A DNA stretch of 64,000 bases from Cognatiyoonia sediminum (GTDB lineage Bacteria > Pseudomonadota > Alphaproteobacteria > Rhodobacterales > Rhodobacteraceae). The position numbers were made by a program, and so were the translations under genes. Below the pieces are notes generated by a model that saw only the letters and a list, made by a program, of their open reading frames with translations, did not search any database and was not told the DNA's origin. The stretch is from assembly GCF_900129845.1 (NCBI RefSeq), contig NZ_FQXB01000005.1:1-64000 (forward strand), in the 5' to 3' direction. Shown in pieces: positions 60,008 to 64,000 of this stretch. The number at the start of each line of letters is the position of its first letter. Position 1 is the stretch's first letter.

Positions 60008-60775
60008 CTAGCGCTTGGCTTCGTGTTCATACCGCCGCTGTGCAAAGGCCTCGTTCTTCTCGGCTTTCTGATGATCGGCCAAAGCCTGTTCGACGTAATC
60101 GAGATGCGACGCAACTGCGGCTTTCGCCCGTTCTGGGTCTCTTTCTTGCAGCGCATCGTTTATCGCACGATGCTGATCCAACAAATGGTCTCGGGTCATT
60201 CTCTGTTTGAACATGACAGAGCGATTGTAAAAGACGCCTTCGCGCAAGAGTTCATACATAGATCGCATCATGTGCAGCATAATGATGTTGTGGCTTGCTT
60301 CGATAATCGCGAGATGAAAATCGGCGTCGAGAGCCGCTTCTTCGGTTGGGTTACGCTTTTGCTGCGCCACTTCCATCTTCTTAAAGATCGTATCGATCAC
60401 TTTCAGATCGGTATCTGATCCTAGCCGCGCCGCACGTTCAGCGGCCAAACCTTCCATGTCGCGCCGGAAACTGATGTAGTCGAAGACTGCACTATCGTGG
60501 GTTGCAAAAAGTGTGACCAACGCAGGCGCGAAAGCGCTTCCCAGAACGTCTGCTACGAAGACGCCAGCACCGGCCTTTGATGTGAGCAGCCCCCGATCTT
60601 GGAGGTCTGACAGTGCTTCTCTGAGCGACGGGCGTGACACGCCCATTTTCTCGCTAAGCTCGCGTTCAGAAGGCAGCCGTTCTCCGGGTCGCAAAATCCC
60701 CCTCAGGATCAGCTCTTCGATCTGTCGGACGACACTCTGAGATAGTTTCTCTTGTTGAACCGTTTGAAAAGGCAT
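60008..60775 (-). CDS. FadR-subfamily GntR regulator
   Basis: This 255-residue protein has an N-terminal winged HTH (RGILRPGERLPSERELSEKM, then VSRPSLREALSDLQDRGLL) and a C-terminal FCD ligand domain with DADFHLAIIEASHN and metal-binding His residues (ILHMMRSM and AAVASHLDYVE). It resembles PdhR/LldR-type regulators that sense small carboxylates. It is co-transcribed with the DUF3445 gene immediately downstream. The effector is unknown. Confidence 0.9.
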   Translation of the reverse strand: MPFQTVQQEKLSQSVVRQIEELILRGILRPGERLPSERELSEKMGVSRPSLREALSDLQDRGLLTSKAGAGVFVADVLGSAFAPALVTLFATHDSAVFDYISFRRDMEGLAAERAARLGSDTDLKVIDTIFKKMEVAQQKRNPTEEAALDADFHLAIIEASHNIIMLHMMRSMYELLREGVFYNRSVMFKQRMTRDHLLDQHRAINDALQERDPERAKAAVASHLDYVEQALADHQKAEKNEAFAQRRYEHEAKR

Positions 60776-60830
60776 CGCGACCTCATGCTCTATTGGTCAG
60801 TTTATATTACCAGAGCATGACTTCGCCAAC

Positions 60831-60858
60831 AAAAAAGGGCCGCATGAAGCGGCCCTTC
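60831..60858 (-). terminator. Rho-independent terminator of the OmpA-family gene
   Basis: GGGCCGC and GCGGCCC form a perfect stem; on the minus strand TTTTTT follows. It lies 18 bp after the OmpA-family lipoprotein stop. Confidence 0.9.
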
Positions 60859-60875
60859 GTGTACTTAGTTCGAGC

Positions 60876-61529
60876 TTAACCGTTCGGAATTATGACCACT
60901 TCGACGCGGCGGTTGGCTTGACGACCTTCTTCGGTCAAGTTCGTCGCGACCGGAGCATCCTCGCCTCGCCCAATCGATGCGATACGTGTTGGCGACACGC
61001 CGGAGCCGATCAGAACGCTGCTTACAGCCTGTGCGCGGCGTTGCGAAAGATCGAGGTTGAATTCGGCACTGCCAGTATTGTCTGTGTGACCGATCACGCT
61101 GACGGACGTGTCAGGAAAACGATTGATTGATCCTGCTAAGGTCTGAAGCTCAGTTTGAGAAGCTGCTGACACCGCTGTGCTCTCGGTCGCAAACAAAATG
61201 TCTTCTGCGAGCGTCACAGTCAGGTTCTGACCATTGTTCACGATGCCCACGTTGTTGCCGAGGGAGGCGCGAAGCTCTTCCTCTTGTTGGTCGAGCTGGT
61301 TGCCAATCGCGGCACCACCCGCTGCACCTAGAGCTGCGCCAAAAACAGCACCGCGCCGACGATCTTGAACGCTATCGCCTGTCAGAATGCCAGTTAGTGC
61401 GCCTACGCCCGCGCCGATCAAAGCACCTTGCTGCGCGTTTTGGTTGTTATTTGGAGAGCTACCATCGCAAGCCGCAACAAATGCGAGCGAGCCTGCGGCG
61501 AGAAGAAGAGGGAATTTTGTCAATGCCAT
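60876..61529 (-). CDS. OmpA-family lipoprotein with glycine-zipper domain
   Basis: This 217-residue protein has a lipoprotein signal with lipobox LAFVAAC, a glycine-zipper region (ALIGAGVGALTGILTGD, then GAVFGAALGAAGGAAIGNQL) and a C-terminal OmpA peptidoglycan-binding domain (VSVIGHTDNTGSAEFNLDLS, then RIASIGRGEDAPVATN and the QANRRVEV end). It anchors the outer membrane to the cell wall. ATG 61529 is preceded by GGAACCAG; a start 57 bases earlier would delay the signal peptide. Confidence 0.93.
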   Translation of the reverse strand: MALTKFPLLLAAGSLAFVAACDGSSPNNNQNAQQGALIGAGVGALTGILTGDSVQDRRRGAVFGAALGAAGGAAIGNQLDQQEEELRASLGNNVGIVNNGQNLTVTLAEDILFATESTAVSAASQTELQTLAGSINRFPDTSVSVIGHTDNTGSAEFNLDLSQRRAQAVSSVLIGSGVSPTRIASIGRGEDAPVATNLTEEGRQANRRVEVVIIPNG

Positions 61530-61657
61530 TGTACTGGTTCCATTATTTTTAGGTGGCGCAATCTGCCACGCCTGTCGATGCTTCACATTAAGGCGAAATT
61601 CCCGATGCTATTCAATAACGGCGCTTGGAAAGGCGGGTTTCCGCTTACTTTTTCGCA

Positions 61658-62497
61658 CTAGGCGGCGGCATCTTCACGCGCAGATTCCCATGCCAGCAAC
61701 GAACGCTTGACCGCTAACCCCCAGTGATAGCCACCGAGGGCCCCTGATTTCCGAAGGGCGCGATGACAAGGGATCAAAAGGCTAACAGGGTTTCTCCCAA
61801 CTGCTGTCCCAACGGCTCTAACGGCCTTTGGCTTGCCAATTGCCTCTGCAATCTCGCTGTAGGTCGTCACATGACCCGGCGGGATCATCAGAAGAGCTTC
61901 CCAAACCTTTAGCTGAAGCGGTGCGCCGATCATGTGTAGCCTGGTTTCACCAGATAGCGAGAGCGTCGCCTCGGCCCATGGACGGATTGCCTCAGGGTTT
62001 TCTACAAAGTTTGCCTTAGGCCATCGTGATGTCATGTCCACCATTGCTTCGTCTTCGCCCGTCACGGCAGAGAAGGCCAAGCCGCAAATTCCCTTGTCTG
62101 TGCCCATCAGGAGAGCAGGGCCAAACGGACTTTCAAACCACCCCCAATTTATCGTTAAATCTGATCCACCTTTAGCAAAGTCTCCTGGGGTCATTGCTTC
62201 CCAGCGCACAAACAGATCATGCAGTCGGCTGCTTCCGGAAAGTCCAACAGCATTCGATGTTTCAAGTGTCGTGAAACGATCTCGCAAAAGCGACTTGGCG
62301 TGCCCGAGGGCGAGGTACTGTTGATAGCGTTTCGGACTGACACCGACCCATTGGGTAAAGAGCCGCTGAAAATGGGCCGGAGACATGTTCATTTGCCGCG
62401 CAAGCTCTGTCAGCGAAAGTGGTTCGCTGTCATGCGCATCGATCAGTTCAATCGCGCGCGCGATGACTTGGTAATGATATGAGTCGTTCTGTTCCAT
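61658..62497 (-). CDS. Ada-like protein: AraC-type HTH fused to O6-methylguanine-DNA methyltransferase
   Basis: This 279-residue protein has an AraC-type HTH at about 20-105 (LSLTELARQMNMSPAHFQRL) and a C-terminal methyltransferase domain with the acceptor Cys in SLLIPCHRALRKSGALGGYHWG. E. coli Ada also has an N-terminal zinc domain with a second acceptor Cys; it is absent here. The protein therefore can repair O6-methylguanine, but the usual phosphotriester switch that turns Ada into an activator is missing. It diverges from nth with a 61-bp gap. Confidence 0.92.
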   Translation of the reverse strand: MEQNDSYHYQVIARAIELIDAHDSEPLSLTELARQMNMSPAHFQRLFTQWVGVSPKRYQQYLALGHAKSLLRDRFTTLETSNAVGLSGSSRLHDLFVRWEAMTPGDFAKGGSDLTINWGWFESPFGPALLMGTDKGICGLAFSAVTGEDEAMVDMTSRWPKANFVENPEAIRPWAEATLSLSGETRLHMIGAPLQLKVWEALLMIPPGHVTTYSEIAEAIGKPKAVRAVGTAVGRNPVSLLIPCHRALRKSGALGGYHWGLAVKRSLLAWESAREDAAA

Positions 62498-62558
62498 GTA
62501 GCTAACCTAGGAAAAGCAATGATTGCAGGCGACCCGAAAATTGCGCATAGATTTTCGG

Positions 62559-63203
62559 ATGGCAAAGCAACTTGACTACAATACGATCCGAGAGATTTTT
62601 GAGCGGTTTCAGGAAGCTGAGGCGGAGCCGAAAGGCGAGCTGAACCACACCAACGCCTATACTTTGGTCGTGGCGGTGGCTTTGTCGGCGCAGGCAACCG
62701 ACAAAGGTGTGAACAAGGCGACGGAAGCCTTGTTCAAAAAGGTCGAGACGCCGCAGCAGATGCTTGATCTGGGGATCGATGAGCTGACGGACCATATCAA
62801 GACCATCGGCCTTTATCGCCAAAAGGCCAAAAACGTCATGAAGATGAGCCAGATTTTGGTCGATGTCTATGACGGCGTTGTTCCGAATTCGCGTGCGGCT
62901 TTGCAGTCGTTGCCCGGCGTTGGCCGTAAGACAGCAAATGTCGTGCTTAATATGTGGTGGCAGCAACCAGCGCAGGCGGTGGACACTCATATCTTTCGCG
63001 TTGGAAATCGCTCCGGCATAGCGCCTGGAAAGGATGTCGATGCTGTCGAGCGCGCGATTGAGGACAATATCCCAGCGGACTTTCAACTTCATGCGCACCA
63101 CTGGCTTATCCTACACGGACGGTATACTTGCGTCGCGAGAAAACCAAAATGCGCGGCCTGTTTGATCCGCGACCTTTGTATGTTTGAGGACAAGAACTTA
63201 TGA
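62559..63203 (+). CDS. nth: Endonuclease III
   Basis: This 214-residue HhH-GPD DNA glycosylase/AP lyase removes oxidised pyrimidines. The HhH motif with the catalytic Lys is LQSLPGVGRKTANVVLNMWW, the catalytic Asp is in AVDTHIFRVGNR, and the iron-sulfur ligands are C-x6-C-x2-C-x5-C in CVARKPKCAACLIRDLC. ATG 62559 is used; the stop overlaps the next start by four bases (ATGA). Confidence 0.95.
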   Translation: MAKQLDYNTIREIFERFQEAEAEPKGELNHTNAYTLVVAVALSAQATDKGVNKATEALFKKVETPQQMLDLGIDELTDHIKTIGLYRQKAKNVMKMSQILVDVYDGVVPNSRAALQSLPGVGRKTANVVLNMWWQQPAQAVDTHIFRVGNRSGIAPGKDVDAVERAIEDNIPADFQLHAHHWLILHGRYTCVARKPKCAACLIRDLCMFEDKNL

Positions 63204-64000
63204 GCAATTTCGACGTCATTGGGATCGGCAATGCAATTGTCGATGTGATTTCTCCTGCTGAAGATATGTTCCTTGATCAGATGGGCATCGAAAAAGGGAT
63301 CATGCAGCTTGTCGAAAAAGACCGCGCAGAGGTTCTTTATGCGGCCATGCGGGATCGGGTCGAAACACCAGGCGGGTCTGTTGCGAACACGATTGCCGGA
63401 CTTGGCGGGCTTGGTTTGACGACTGCATTTATTGGTAAGGTGAAAGATGACGCGCTGGGCCGGTTCTATGCCAAAGGTATGGAAGATGCAGGAACAGCGT
63501 TCCCGAATGCTCCGGTTCAGAATGCAGATGCGCCCACGTCGCGGTCGATGATTTTTGTCTCCCCGGATGGGGAGCGTTCGATGAACACATACCTCGGCGC
63601 TGGTGCTGACCTAAACAGTGGCGATGTGTCCGGCGATTTGTTCGGTGGCAGCAAGTTCCTGTTTTTGGAAGGCTACCTTTTTGACAAGGATGACGGGAAG
63701 ACCGCGTTTAGTGAAGCGGCACGCTTGATGCATGCTGCCGGCGGGAAATCGGGTATCACGCTTTCTGATCCGTTCTGTGCGGATCGCCATCGTGAAGGCT
63801 TTCAACGGCTCATCAAAGAGGACTTGGATTTCACGCTAGGCAACGAAGATGAGTGGAAGACGCTCTACGAAACAGACGATCTGGATGCTGCATTGGCCCA
63901 AGGGTCGGCGGCGTGCGACACAATCGCTTGCACTCGCTCAGGTGATCCGATCCTGCTCATACGCAACGGAGAACGGGTCGAGGTGCCGGTTACATCGATC
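63200..64000 (+). CDS. PfkB-family sugar/nucleoside kinase, probable adenosine kinase (cut by window edge)
   Basis: The first 267 residues are visible. They show the PfkB family start VIGIGNAIVDVISPAEDMF, the glycine pair motif ETPGGSVANTIAGLGGLG, and FIGKVKDDALGRFYAKGMEDAG. The layout matches alphaproteobacterial adenosine kinases. The C-terminal GAGD anion-hole motif lies beyond the right edge. ATG 63200 overlaps the nth stop, so it is translated from the nth transcript. Confidence 0.85.
   Translation, partial: MSNFDVIGIGNAIVDVISPAEDMFLDQMGIEKGIMQLVEKDRAEVLYAAMRDRVETPGGSVANTIAGLGGLGLTTAFIGKVKDDALGRFYAKGMEDAGTAFPNAPVQNADAPTSRSMIFVSPDGERSMNTYLGAGADLNSGDVSGDLFGGSKFLFLEGYLFDKDDGKTAFSEAARLMHAAGGKSGITLSDPFCADRHREGFQRLIKEDLDFTLGNEDEWKTLYETDDLDAALAQGSAACDTIACTRSGDPILLIRNGERVEVPVTSI

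Noticed and set aside
1-64000. CRISPR arrays, tRNA or rRNA genes, prophage or integrative element
   Set aside because: I saw no regularly spaced direct repeats, no tRNA-like TTCRANYC arms with acceptor stems in the gaps, no rRNA sequence and no integrase or phage genes. Gaps are mostly short and genes are syntenic housekeeping or catabolic sets.

Overview
The window looks like a chromosomal segment of a Rhodobacteraceae (Roseobacter-group) alphaproteobacterium. The evidence is a MipZ division ATPase, a COQ9 protein, the split alphaproteobacterial F0 operon with b and b' subunits, a VPLPA-type sorting tail and the ffh-aroQ-rpsP-rimM-trmD-rplS-rpmE order. Base composition is moderate in GC by eye. 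I saw no rRNA, tRNA, CRISPR array or phage module. The only mobile element is an IS3-family fragment at the left edge.

Layout. 0-3 kb: the IS end has landed inside matA (malonyl-CoA decarboxylase), leaving only its last ~50 codons, which overlap the start of an intact matB. A proline-racemase-like gene follows. 3.3-7.4 kb: a lipoprotein, an orphan NarL-type response regulator, two small membrane proteins, a secreted VWA protein and a DUF1330 protein. 7.4-15.3 kb: a pyrimidine-type catabolic block on the minus strand (ABC importer, dihydropyrimidinase, N-carbamoyl amidohydrolase). It is flanked by two RutR-like TetR regulators, with a perfect 12-bp inverted repeat in the divergent promoter.

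15.4-30.5 kb: a myo-inositol regulon. It holds an ABC importer, a LacI regulator, iolE, two further Gfo/Idh oxidoreductases, iolD, iolC, iolB, an IolJ-like aldolase and iolG, plus a HpaI-type aldolase and a PLP aminotransferase. The same perfect 16-bp palindrome, TTGCAACCGGTTGCAA, lies in two divergent promoter regions (17460 and 24837). It ties the importer and the aldolase/aminotransferase pair to the iol genes. The predicted route is import, oxidation by IolG, then IolE, IolD, IolB, IolC and the aldolase. iolA is not in the window.

30.5-49 kb is mostly housekeeping: pheST, mgsA, mscL, ald with an Lrp regulator, rpsU, coq9, rnhA, mipZ and a DEAD-box helicase. It also contains a VPLPA-CTERM protein and a two-TM ion-channel protein whose selectivity filter is non-canonical. 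48.4-53.5 kb is the ribosome/SRP block, including an unlisted 46-residue membrane micro-protein between rpsP and rimM. 53.7-64 kb holds azoR with a LysR regulator, a DMT exporter, an ArsR regulator with its own operator, the F0 ATP synthase operon, a DUF3445 protein with a GntR regulator, an OmpA lipoprotein, an Ada-like protein, nth and a PfkB-family kinase cut by the right edge.

Most points worth following: the LacI-box-linked aldolase/aminotransferase branch, the Ser/Thr proline-racemase homologue, the channel with filter TLGAVD, the IS-broken matA and the 46-residue micro-protein.
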